NCBI GenBank assembly: GCA_046262315.1
Contig: JBHEMZ010000089.1
Coordinates: forward strand, 1-31,419
Length of the DNA stretch: 31,419 nt
Origin: JACVRM01 sp046262315
Lineage (GTDB): Bacteria; Actinomycetota; Thermoleophilia; Gaiellales; Gaiellaceae
Reading direction: 5' to 3'
How positions within the stretch are numbered: position 1 is the first letter of the stretch; the number at the start of each line of letters is the position of its first letter. Below, one piece after another: positions 13,564 to 21,240 of the stretch. The notes under the pieces are model-generated. The model searched no databases and had not been told where the DNA came from. It was given only the letters and a program-made list of their open reading frames with translations. Both the position numbers and the translations under genes were made by a program.

Positions 13564-14373
13564 CTAGGGCCGCATGGGAGGTCGAGCGCCAGCGGATTGC
13601 GGCTGCCGGCGTTCTCTGTACATAGCCTCGTCTGCACGCGCGATGAGGTCTTCGAGAGCATCGTCTGCTGCGAGCTCCGTGAGCCCAACCGTAACGGATG
13701 CCTGGTGGGTTGCTGCCAGGTCCGCGTTCACCAGGGAGAACCGCTTGGCCGCCTCTGCCATGGTCACGTCGAGTAGCGCGCATAGAAACTCGTCGCCGCC
13801 GAAGCGAACGATCAGGTCATAGGAGCGAAGATGAGCCCGGATTGAGTCGGCTGTCGCGCGCAGGAGCTGATCTCCGGCGGCGTGGCCGAGTGAGTCGTTC
13901 GTCCCCTTAAGGCCTACGACATCGACGAAGGCGAGCGCGAGCGGCTGCTTCGTTCGCTTCGCCCTAGCTATCTCGCGCTTTAACTCCACGAGCCCCGAAT
14001 CCCTGCGGTGCGCACCGGTGAGCTCATCGATGGAAGAGACCGCTCGCTCCCGTGCCGATAGGAGGCGGTCTGCCGATGCGGCTTCACGATCGTCTGCCGC
14101 TTGGGTCCGGTCGCTGGCCCCTCCCCGACGGTCACGCAAGGCACCCGCACGATCGGCAGCTGCTCCTGTGTCAACTCCCTCGGCGGCTAGCTCACGGGCC
14201 TCGGCACGGTCGTCCCGAGCTTCCGCTCTCTGGTCGCGAGCCTCGGATGCCTGGTCGTGAGCTGCGGCTGTCTCGTCCCGGTCCTCCGCGGTCCGGTCCC
14301 GATCCTCGCCGGTCTGGTCGATCTCGACGGGATCGTGGTTAGCCCCAGCGCCGCGAGCACGATCGTCGCCCAT
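13564..14373 (-). CDS. GGDEF-domain diguanylate cyclase with repetitive charged N-terminus
   Basis: 269 residues from ATG 14373 (an in-frame TTG at 14418 is possible). Residues about 15-110 consist of short D/E/R/A repeats (DRDRTAEDRDETAAAHDQAS, ARDQRAEARDDRAEARELAA) that should form a long helix or coiled coil rather than a normal sensor. Residues about 120-255 are the GGDEF domain: DELTGAHRRDSGL at the start, FVDVVGLKGTNDSLGHAAGD (substrate site), and FGGDEFLCALL with the intact active-site motif. It should make c-di-GMP. An inhibitory RxxD site is not evident at the usual place. No membrane segment is visible. Confidence 0.88.
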   Translation of the reverse strand: MGDDRARGAGANHDPVEIDQTGEDRDRTAEDRDETAAAHDQASEARDQRAEARDDRAEARELAAEGVDTGAAADRAGALRDRRGGASDRTQAADDREAASADRLLSARERAVSSIDELTGAHRRDSGLVELKREIARAKRTKQPLALAFVDVVGLKGTNDSLGHAAGDQLLRATADSIRAHLRSYDLIVRFGGDEFLCALLDVTMAEAAKRFSLVNADLAATHQASVTVGLTELAADDALEDLIARADEAMYRERRQPQSAGARPPMRP

Positions 14374-14572
14374 CCAGTCCAGGATACCCCCGAGCCTGGA
14401 CGACAGGCAGCTCGCCAAAGACGCACAGACGCGCGCTCGCCGAACCCGATGTCAGGACATCGTAGGAGCGATCGGGGCACCGTTCGCCGCCGATGCCGGT
14501 TAGTGCGGGGGTCGGCATGCTTCGGCTCTCGGCAGATTGGCACCGCCGGATTCGTGGGACTTCCGGTGGCTA

Positions 14573-14935
14573 TGGAGGCGGCGGGAATCGAACCCGCGTC
14601 CGCGGTCGCACCGTACCGAACCTCTACAAGCGTAGGCTGCCTTGAATTTCGCTCGACGGCTGGTGGCAGCCGCCCCACCGTCGAACTAGCCATCCTGCGG
14701 TGTCGCACCTCCGGCGATTGGCTCTCCTTCGGTGCCGAGCCCGTTTTCTGACGCCACTACCCGAACCACGGGCCGAGTCCGGAGTGACGCGCTCAGCTAC
14801 TGGTTAAGCAGCGAGAGCGAGTGCGTTGTCTTCATTCGCACTTGCGTTGTTTCCCGGTTGTTTTACGAGGCCGACCGGGGACCTCGGCTTGCAGCTCAGC
14901 CGGAGAACCGACCACGTCGAAACCAGGTCGCCCCC
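14573..14935 (-). ncRNA. ssrA: Transfer-messenger RNA (tmRNA)
   Basis: 363 nt. The 5' end GGGGGCG (14935 downward) pairs with the 3' CGCCTCC (one G-U), followed by discriminator A at 14573; the next bases are TAG, so CCA is not encoded. The 5' part continues ACCTGGTTTCGACG and the 3' part GGTTCGATTCCCGCC (T-arm), both universal tmRNA landmarks. The open reading frame ends ...NEDNALALAA-stop at 14804-14806. It rescues stalled ribosomes together with SmpB, whose gene lies about 3.7 kb upstream on the same strand. Confidence 0.97.
14804..14845 (-). other. tmRNA proteolysis tag reading frame
   Basis: Starting from a GCA resume codon at 14845 the tag reads ASANEDNALALAA and ends at TAA; if resumption occurs two codons later it would be ANEDNALALAA. 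The LALAA end matches the degradation signal recognised by ClpXP-type proteases. The exact resume codon is inferred by alignment with the usual GCA position. Confidence 0.75.
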
Positions 14936-14942
14936 GTATGTC

Positions 14943-14960
14943 GCGGCTAAGTGTAGCCGC
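14943..14960 (-). promoter_or_regulatory. Possible ssrA promoter -10 within a small palindrome
   Basis: On the minus strand TACACT (14955-14950) lies 14 nt before the mature tmRNA 5' end. It is enclosed by the perfect hairpin GCGGCTA-AGTG-TAGCCGC. The -35 is not clear and overlaps the neighbouring structured repeat. Low confidence. Confidence 0.3.
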
Positions 14961-14963
14961 TCC

Positions 14964-15070
14964 CCCCTGGAAGTCCGACTTCCGCTCCGCCGAACCATCA
15001 CGATTTCCAGCGGATTCGTCGCTAACGGACAGCCTCAGCGCCGCCACGGGCAAAGCCCGCACCGGCGCGG
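14964..15070 (-). repeat. Structured interspersed repeat, diverged full copy
   Basis: Read on the minus strand: hairpin 1 CGGGC-TTT-GCCCG (near 15055), a divergent middle, arm CCGCTGGAAATC (15013-15002), GTGATGG in place of GTCATGG, an inner segment, and closing arm GACTTCCAGGGG (14975-14964), which pairs except for one mismatch and one wobble. It fills the gap between the C25-like gene and the tmRNA. Confidence 0.55.
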
Positions 15071-15078
15071 ATACCTCC

Positions 15079-17817
15079 CTACCAGGAGGGTGTGCCGTCC
15101 CAGGCCGCGTTCATCGTTCGCCGCGTGACGCTCGTGCCGAGGCCGGAAGCGGGGACGGTCATCGAGTAGACGTCGTAGCCAGCCGAGCCCGAGCGGTTGC
15201 TCGAGAAGACGAGCTGCGTTTCGTCGGCCGACCACGCGGACGTGGTGTCCGTACCGCTGTTGTTCGTGCGCCGGGTCTGCGGGCCGCCTGCCTCTGGCAT
15301 CGTGTAGATCTCAGCGTTGCCGTCGCGCGTGCTCGTGAACGCGATCCGGTTCGCCGACGACCACGCCGGCTCTCCGTCGAACGCGGTTGCAGTCGTCAGT
15401 TTGGTCGCCGTTCCGAGAACGTTGGTCGGGCTGATCGTGGCCGTGTAGATATCGTAGTTCGACGAGGACACGCGGTTGCTCGACCAGGCGATCTGCGTCC
15501 CACTCGGGGAGAAGACCGGGTCGGCGTCGACCGCCGAGTGCGTCGTGAGCCGAGCCTGGCCGGTGCCGTCGGCGTTCATGACATAGATCTCGACGTTCCC
15601 GGCCTTCGTGCTGGTGAACACGATCTTCGAGCCGTCCGGCGAATACGCCCCGAGCGCCTCGATCGCCGTACCGGTGGTGAGCTGGACGACGCCGGTGCCA
15701 TCAGGATTCATCGCGTAGATGTCGCCGTTCCCTGTGCGCGTGCTCGTGAAGATGATCCGGCGGCCGTCGGGAGACCACTCCGGAGCCGCATCGATTGCGT
15801 TGTGCGTCGTGAGCCGCGTGACGTTCGTGCCGACTCCAGATGGCGGAAGTGTCATCGAGTAGATTTCGGAGTTGCCGTCACGCGTCGAGGCAAACAGCAC
15901 CTTGCGGTAGGCGACCGAGTAGCTGACCGGATTCGCCGAGGCAGTGTTGCCGACGACGTCGCTCGTTGCGTTCACGGTGAACGTCTTGTTCCCCAGCGAG
16001 CTCGTGTTGATGAAGGCGCCGTTCGCGACCGTGCCCGTGCAGGACGTCGTCCCGGAACCGGCATCGGTGCACGCGTAGTCCGCTCGCACCTGCTGGCCGA
16101 GGGCGTACACGGCGCCGTTCGTCGGCGTGTTGATGACGATCGCGGGCGCCGTGGTGTCGATGCCGAAAGCGAGCGAGTGTTGCGCACCATCGGTCGTCTG
16201 TGCATCAACCGAATGGATGCCGTCTCCGGTCACGGCAAACGGGCCGCTGTACGGTTGGAACGCCTGGTTGTCGAGGCTGTACACGATCGGGTCGGTCGAA
16301 GTCAGCGTCACCGTCACGCCGCTGCGGTACCAGCCGCTCGCGTGCACCGTGCCGCTTTCCGCCGACGTGATCGGAGCGGCGTTCGGCGGCACGACATCCG
16401 GCGGCACGATCACCGGCTGCACCAGCACCTTCTTCCGCGACACGGCGACGTTGCCGGCCGCATCCACGGCCTCGAGGTCGTATTCCACCTCTGTGCAACC
16501 CGCCGCGACGGGCCCGCCACCGGAGTAGCGGGAGCCGCCAGAGGGCTGCAGGTACGCCGTCCGCGTCACGCCCGCGCAGTCGCGGTAGAGCACGAGCACG
16601 ATCTTCACACTGCCTGGACCGCCACTCTGGTCGCGGTCGGTGACCTCGGTGGAGAAGCCCACGCCGGTCCCGACCGTGATGGTCTCCAGCTCACGAAGCT
16701 CGGGCGGTCGCCAGTCGGACGAGGTCGAGTAGAAGACGTCGCCCGTCACCTGGCGGTCTCGCTGATAGTCGCCGATCCCGAGCGAGTCGATGACGCTGTC
16801 GCTGCGGAACGTCCCTACGATCAGGTTGGCACGCTGCCGCAGCTCGCCGGACGGGCCGGTGAACGTGGCGATGCTCTGCCTCCTGCTCGGCGACGCGGTC
16901 TGGCCGACAAGCTCCAGCGAGTCCGTCGAGTCATCGCTCTGGACGCTGCTGAAGGCGATGTTGAAGTTCGTCTCCTTCCACGGCGGCGTGGCGGGAGTGT
17001 CGACGCTCCGCAGGAGCACGCCGTGCGCAACCGCGCTCCCCGGCTGCCTGATATCGAACGAGTGAAGCGGCAGAAGCGGCCGGCGCGCCGAGGCCTGTGT
17101 GCCGTTGTCGGCCCGATCGAACGCGCCGTACGGACTACTCACGCGTGTGAAGGTCGGCGTGGCGGAGAACGACGCCGCCTGGAGCCCGGTCGCCGGGTCG
17201 GTGTGTGTCGGCAGCGGCGGAGGCGGTGTCGGGGGGATGCCTGCCCCGAGCCGGAGCATCGGCAGGCCGTAGAGCGTGGTCTGCTCGACCACCTTCACGT
17301 CGTACGGGCCGATGGTGGCAAGCGTCGCGATGTAGTCCTGCTTTGCCTGGGCGATCGCCTGGCCGAGCGTCAGCGAGCCATCGAGCTTGCGCGAGAGGAG
17401 CGCATGCAGCCGCTCCGAGTATGCGACTTCGACCGTGTCGCCGAGGCCATATCCCGTGTTCCCGATCCAGCCGACCGCGCCCGTGCCGAGCATCGCCTGG
17501 GCCCAGTCGCTCGAGAGCAGGTTCGCCGCGCCGAAGATCGCGTCGGAGACGGCGAGGCCGGAATGACAGCCGATCGAGAACCCAAGCCGCCCAGCCATCG
17601 CATTGGCCGGGATATCGGCAACGGTGACGAGGTTCACCTCGCGCTGGGCGGCGTTCTCGGCGGCGGGCAGGAGTCGCTGGTGGTCGAAGTGCGCGTTGAG
17701 TGAGTTCAGCTTCGGCGCGCCGGTGGTGGGGAACAGCGCCCCCAGCAGCTGGCCGCGATCCCACGTCTCGGAGATCAGCGTCCGCGCCTGCGTGCCGAAC
17801 CCCGCCTGGAAGGGCAC
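15079..17817 (-). CDS. Secreted-type peptidase C25-like / Ig-like / PD40 propeller protein, 5'-truncated
   Basis: 912 residues from the first ATG, but the same frame continues upstream with family-like sequence (TSSLVTGYDFLTDGAQSINV) to about 17890 without a start, so the true N-terminus is missing. Residues 1-180 resemble the caspase-like fold of gingipain-type C25 peptidases; GFSIGCHSGLAVSDAIF holds the candidate catalytic Cys, while the earlier catalytic His region cannot be seen clearly. The middle (about 400-600) has Ig-like and attached beta domains (YDLEAVDAAGNVAVSRKK, TTAPAIVINTPTNGAVYALG). The C-terminal third is a TolB-type PD40 propeller with repeats such as LFASTRDGNSEIYSM, PEWSPDGRRIIFTSTRTGNG and IYVMNADGTGQARLTTHSA. 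It is predicted extracellular when intact. As it stands it lacks a signal peptide and may be a pseudogene. Confidence 0.75.
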   Translation of the reverse strand: MPFQAGFGTQARTLISETWDRGQLLGALFPTTGAPKLNSLNAHFDHQRLLPAAENAAQREVNLVTVADIPANAMAGRLGFSIGCHSGLAVSDAIFGAANLLSSDWAQAMLGTGAVGWIGNTGYGLGDTVEVAYSERLHALLSRKLDGSLTLGQAIAQAKQDYIATLATIGPYDVKVVEQTTLYGLPMLRLGAGIPPTPPPPLPTHTDPATGLQAASFSATPTFTRVSSPYGAFDRADNGTQASARRPLLPLHSFDIRQPGSAVAHGVLLRSVDTPATPPWKETNFNIAFSSVQSDDSTDSLELVGQTASPSRRQSIATFTGPSGELRQRANLIVGTFRSDSVIDSLGIGDYQRDRQVTGDVFYSTSSDWRPPELRELETITVGTGVGFSTEVTDRDQSGGPGSVKIVLVLYRDCAGVTRTAYLQPSGGSRYSGGGPVAAGCTEVEYDLEAVDAAGNVAVSRKKVLVQPVIVPPDVVPPNAAPITSAESGTVHASGWYRSGVTVTLTSTDPIVYSLDNQAFQPYSGPFAVTGDGIHSVDAQTTDGAQHSLAFGIDTTAPAIVINTPTNGAVYALGQQVRADYACTDAGSGTTSCTGTVANGAFINTSSLGNKTFTVNATSDVVGNTASANPVSYSVAYRKVLFASTRDGNSEIYSMTLPPSGVGTNVTRLTTHNAIDAAPEWSPDGRRIIFTSTRTGNGDIYAMNPDGTGVVQLTTGTAIEALGAYSPDGSKIVFTSTKAGNVEIYVMNADGTGQARLTTHSAVDADPVFSPSGTQIAWSSNRVSSSNYDIYTATISPTNVLGTATKLTTATAFDGEPAWSSANRIAFTSTRDGNAEIYTMPEAGGPQTRRTNNSGTDTTSAWSADETQLVFSSNRSGSAGYDVYSMTVPASGLGTSVTRRTMNAAWDGTPSW

Positions 17818-17889
17818 GTTGATCGACTGCGCGCCGTCCGTCAGGAAGTCGTACCCGGTGACGAGCGAGCTGGTCGGCGCCAGGGCGCC

Positions 17890-18646
17890 CGAGGCGGCCG
17901 GCGATCTCGTCGGTCAGTCGAGCCTCGCCAACAACGCCGGCGTGGCCTTGTACTACGCCGGCAAGTGGACGGACGCCGTGACCGAGTACCGCCGGAGCGG
18001 CGAGCTGAGCGAGCGGGCGGGCGACGTCGTCAACACCGCACGTTCGACGAACAACGAGGCGGAGATCGTCTCGGATCAGGGGCACCTCGAGGAGGCGCGC
18101 AGGCTGCTCGAGGACGCGCTGCGCGTCTGGCGAGCTGCGAGTTACCCGATCGGCGTCGCCCTCGCGACCTCGAACCTCGGACGCGTAGCTGCGCGTTCGC
18201 GACGATTCGACGATGCTCATGGGCTGCTCGACCAAGCCGCCAGCGCATTCCGTGAGATCGGCGCGACGAGCTTCGTCCACGAGAACGACGCACGTCGACT
18301 CGAGTGCCTGGTGCTCGAAGGACGTTACGCCGAGGCGCTCGAGGTCGCGGGCGCGACCCTGGACGACGTGCGACCGCTCGGCGCCACGCCGCTCCTCGCG
18401 GGGCTGGAACGGCTCGCGGGCTACGCAGTCGTTCAGTCGCGGCAGCCGCTGGACGCAGCGTGCGCGCGCTTCGATGCGAGTCTCGCCGTCGGACGCGAGC
18501 TCGGCGCACAGTACGAGGTCGCGCTGACCTTGCGCGCGCTCGCCGACACGAAGTGCATGGACGACCCAGAGGCGGCGCGGCGCGAGAGCGAGGAGCTGCT
18601 CGAGCAGCTAGGCGTCGCCTCGCTGGCGACGCCCCCCCTGCCCTAG
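17890..18646 (+). pseudogene. TPR-repeat C-terminus of an adenylate-cyclase/ATPase-type regulator, 5'-truncated
   Basis: From about 17890 the plus strand reads tetratricopeptide repeats: SLANNAGVALYYAGKWTDAV, ARSTNNEAEIVSDQGHLEEA, VALATSNLGRVAARSRRFDD, RRLECLVLEGRYAEALEVAG and VALTLRALADTKCMDDPEAA, ending LATPPLP at TAG 18644-18646. This resembles the C-terminal TPR half of large class III cyclase / AAA-ATPase regulators (about 1000 residues); the cyclase and ATPase parts are absent. The frame remains open to the left only because it runs antisense to the C25-like gene. Its 5' edge coincides with the 5' edge of that gene on the other strand, marking a breakpoint. It converges on smpB with 4 nt between. 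Confidence 0.7.
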
Positions 18647-18650
18647 GGGC

Positions 18651-19112
18651 CTACCGCCTGCTCTTCAGCGCCCGTTCCATCTGGCGGCGCGCGTCGCGGT
18701 CGGCGAGGTCACGCCGCTTGTCGCGCACCTCCTTGCCCCGAGCCACGGCGAGCTCGACTTTGACCCGCCCGTCGCGGAAGTACAGGCGCGTCGGCACGAG
18801 GGTGAGCCCGCGCTCGGACACCTTCCCGTAGAGCGAGTCGATCTCACGCCGGTGCGCGAGCAGCTTGCGCGGGCGGTCCGGGTCGTGCCCGCCAGGTGCC
18901 TGCTCGTACGGGGCGATGCGCGCGCCCACGAGCCAGAGCTCCCCTTCGCGCACCTCCGCGTAGGCCTGCTGCAGGCTGCCGCCCCCCTCGCGGAGGGACT
19001 TTACCTCGGTGCCCGTCAGCACGAGACCCGTCTCGACGCGCTCGAGCAGGTGGTACTCGTGGCGCGCGCGGCGGTTCTCGGCCACGAGCTTCTCGCCCGT
19101 TCGCCTGGCCAT
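18651..19112 (-). CDS. smpB: SsrA-binding protein SmpB
   Basis: 153 residues, intact and of normal length. Family landmarks: LVAENRRARHEYHLLERVET, GLVLTGTEVKSLREGGGSLQ, YAEVREGELWLVGARIAPYE, then RKLLAHRREIDSLYGKVSER and a basic C-terminal tail ending QMERALKSRR. It binds the tRNA-like domain of tmRNA and mimics the codon-anticodon part in the ribosomal A site. The gene lies between broken genes on both sides, so it seems to have been retained under selection. On the minus strand a TACAAT hexamer lies about 8 nt before the ATG and could be a -10 giving a very short leader. Confidence 0.97.
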   Translation of the reverse strand: MARRTGEKLVAENRRARHEYHLLERVETGLVLTGTEVKSLREGGGSLQQAYAEVREGELWLVGARIAPYEQAPGGHDPDRPRKLLAHRREIDSLYGKVSERGLTLVPTRLYFRDGRVKVELAVARGKEVRDKRRDLADRDARRQMERALKSRR

Positions 19113-19194
19113 GCGACCGATTGTAGGATCGCGGCCTAGGCCGCCGCGACTGCGCCGCCCGGGAGCGCCTCGCTCCGGCGCGAGCGAGCCGTGA

Positions 19195-19700
19195 AACGGA
19201 CAGCCGCTTCCCGCCGCACTGCCACGTGGCCGCCTCGCGACAGGCCTCCTCGAGGATCCAGCGGCCGAGCGAGACGATCAGGCCGCTGCTCTCGGCGAGC
19301 GGGATGAACTGCGTCGGGGGCACGAGACCGCGTGTCGCATGCTGCCAGCGGACGAGCGCCTCGGCGCCGGTGATCCGCCCCGTGCCGAGCGAAACGACCG
19401 GCTGGTAGTGCAGCACGAGCTCGCCCGCCTCGATCGCGCGCCGCAGGTCGGCCTCGATCTGAACGCGCTCGACGAGGTCGACGTGCATCTTCGGGTCGTA
19501 GCTCCCGAAGCCGCCGCCGCCCGCGGACTTCGCCCGGTACATGGCGAGGTCGGCGTTGCGCAACAGCTTGTCCGCGCCGCGCAACGTCACTGCTCGCGAT
19601 GGCCACGCCGACGCTGCCCTGGACATGGATCTCCTGATTGTCGACGCGGAACGGCGTGCGAAGGGCGCTCGTAACGCGGTGCGCGACCTCGCATCCCGCC
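19195..19700 (-). pseudogene. GGDEF-EAL protein fragment, truncated at both ends and frameshifted
   Basis: Two frames join into the end of a GGDEF domain and the start of an EAL domain. Frame A (about 19700-19590) reads EVAHRVTSALRTPFRVDNQE and IHVQGSVGVAIASS. Frame B (about 19585-19200) reads GADKLLRNADLAMYRAKSAG and then the EAL start VQIEADLRRAIEAGELVLHY, QPVVSLGTGRITGAEALVRW and QFIPLAESSGLIVSLGRWIL, breaking off after EEACREAATW. The EALVRW signature is there, but most of the phosphodiesterase domain and the GGDEF active site are missing. A frameshift lies near 19585. It abuts an opposite-strand decarboxylase fragment near 19700. Confidence 0.75.
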
Positions 19701-19701
19701 G

Positions 19702-20091
19702 CAGCTCGCCGCCGCCCGGCCGCTACCTCGCGGAGAGCGCCGTGCTCGTGTCCGGAATCGTCGGCCGCGAGGTGCGCGCCGGCGACAGCTGGATCTACCT
19801 CAACGTCGGCGCCTACAACGGGCTCATCGAGACGCAGCAGACGCGGCACCAGTGGGTGTACCCGCTGTGGAGCTCGCGGCGCGACCATTCAGGCGCGCCC
19901 CAGGACGTCTTCACGGTCACGGGTCCGACCTGTGACTCGAACGACACGCTCTTCGTCGGCGCCTCCCTGCGTTCGACGCTGGCGGTCGGAGACGAGCTCT
20001 ACATCGGCTCACCGGCGCGTATACGGTCAGCTACGCCTCGAGCTTCAACGGCTTCCCGCCGCCGACGCAGCTCTACGTCGGCGCGTGCTAG
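19702..20091 (+). pseudogene. C-terminal fragment of a type III PLP ornithine/diaminopimelate decarboxylase
   Basis: The plus strand reads GRYLAESAVLVSGIVGREVR, DSWIYLNVGAYNGLIETQQT, PLWSSRRDHSGAPQDVFTVT, GPTCDSNDTLFVGASLRSTL and VGDELYIGS. This is the C-terminal beta-barrel of group IV decarboxylases; CDSNDT contains the substrate-binding Cys-Asp. After IGS the frame shifts by one base and continues GAYTVSYASSFNGFPPPTQL then YVGAC-stop at 20089-20091, the normal protein end. The PLP-binding lysine barrel (the first two thirds) is missing. So this is both 5'-truncated and frameshifted near 20018. It would have made polyamines or lysine when intact. Confidence 0.8.
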
Positions 20092-20101
20092 CGAGGATCG
20101 C

Positions 20102-21240
20102 GTGCAGGAGCGGCGCCTCGCCACGCTCGTCGGCGCCGGCCTGGTCGACTCGTTCGGCCTGGCCGTCGGCTGGACGGTTTTCACGCTCTACCTCGTCACG
20201 ACCGACGGACTGGCCGCCGCGGGTCTGCTCAACGGGGCCATGCTCGCCGGGGTCGGGCTCTCGGCGCCGGCCACCTCCTGGCTGGCCGAGCGACTCGACG
20301 GCCGGCGGCTCCTCCAGGCGACCGCGGTGGGCGAGGCAGTGCTGCGCGCCGCGAGCTTCGGGCTGCTCGTCACCGGCGGTCGCTGGGGCTTGTCGCCGTG
20401 GCCGTCGCGGCCACGAGCATGCTCGCGTGGGCGGCTTCGCCGCCATGCGCGCCGAGGTGGCCGCCGCGGCACCGAACCGGCGTGCCCGCGCGCTGACCTC
20501 CTACGCAGCGACGATCGCGGCCGTCGAGGCGGCCGGGGCAGCCGTCGGCGCCGTGTTGCCCGTCGGCCGCGGAGGGCACTGTGTCCGGCGGCGTGCTGGT
20601 CGCTGTGGTCGCGGTCTACTCGCTCTCGCTGGCGCCGACCTTCCTGGCGGCCCGCGGCGCGGTGGATGGGCGCCCGCCCCCGGAACGTGGAGGAGCCGGT
20701 CGCCGCCGTCGAGCGCCACGCGCCCGCTCTGGCCGGCAGCCTCATCGTCACCGGGTTCGCCGCCGGCCCTGCGCTGCTCGCGGTGGCGCTCGCCGCCGAG
20801 CTGCACGGACGCGTCTGGGTTGCGCCGGCAGCCGCGGCGTTCACGCTCGGGGCCCCTGCTGGCACCCGTGGCGGTGGCGCGGCTCGAGCCCGGCGTCCGC
20901 ACCCGCTCGTGCTCTGGCCCCTGCTCGGCGCGGGGATCGCCGTGGGCTGGATCGCAGCACCGTGGAGCCCGATCGGCCTGCTCGCCGCTCAGCTGCTCTC
21001 CGGAATCGCGATGACGACGTTCGAGGGTGAGACGGACGCCGAGGTCGTGCGCGCCGGCGAGGACACCGCCGCGCTCGGCTGGGGGGCGTCGGCTCGCTCG
21101 CTCGTCGGCGCGGTGGGCGTCGTGCTCTGCCCGGTGGCTTTCGCCGCGGCCTCGGTCTCGCGGGTGAGCGCCTCAGCGGTCGGCCTACTGTTCGCGGCGG
21201 CGCTCCTGGGAGGACTCGTCGCCGCCGCGCGTCAGGCCGC
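20102..21240 (+). pseudogene. MFS-type transporter, broken by at least five frameshifts
   Basis: Start candidate GTG 20102 with AGGA upstream. Hydrophobic segments appear piecewise in all three frames: LATLVGAGLVDSFGLAVGWT (frame 2), LVAVAVAATSMLAWA (frame 1, about 20390-20425), ALTSYAATIAAVEAAGAAVG (frame 0, to about 20565), GGVLVAVVAVYSLSLAPTFL (frame 1, about 20580-20680), LAGSLIVTGFAAGPALLAVA (frame 2), PLLAPVAVARLEPG (frame 0, near 20850-20895) and VLWPLLGAGIAVGWIAAPWS (frame 2). Put together they give about 380 residues with the layout of a 12-helix major facilitator protein. The density of indels means decay or poor sequence here. No proper stop codon is met before the antisense rnr gene. 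Confidence 0.7.

Noticed and set aside
14520..14572. Possible terminator after the tmRNA (CCACCGGA against TCCGGCGGTG)
   Set aside because: Pairing needs a bulge and there is no T-run; too weak to list as a feature.
14821..17703. 960-codon open frame on the plus strand
   Set aside because: Antisense to the C25-like/PD40 gene; composition is the Arg/Val/Asp-rich pattern of a high-GC shadow frame, and it would run through the tmRNA 5' flank and the repeat.
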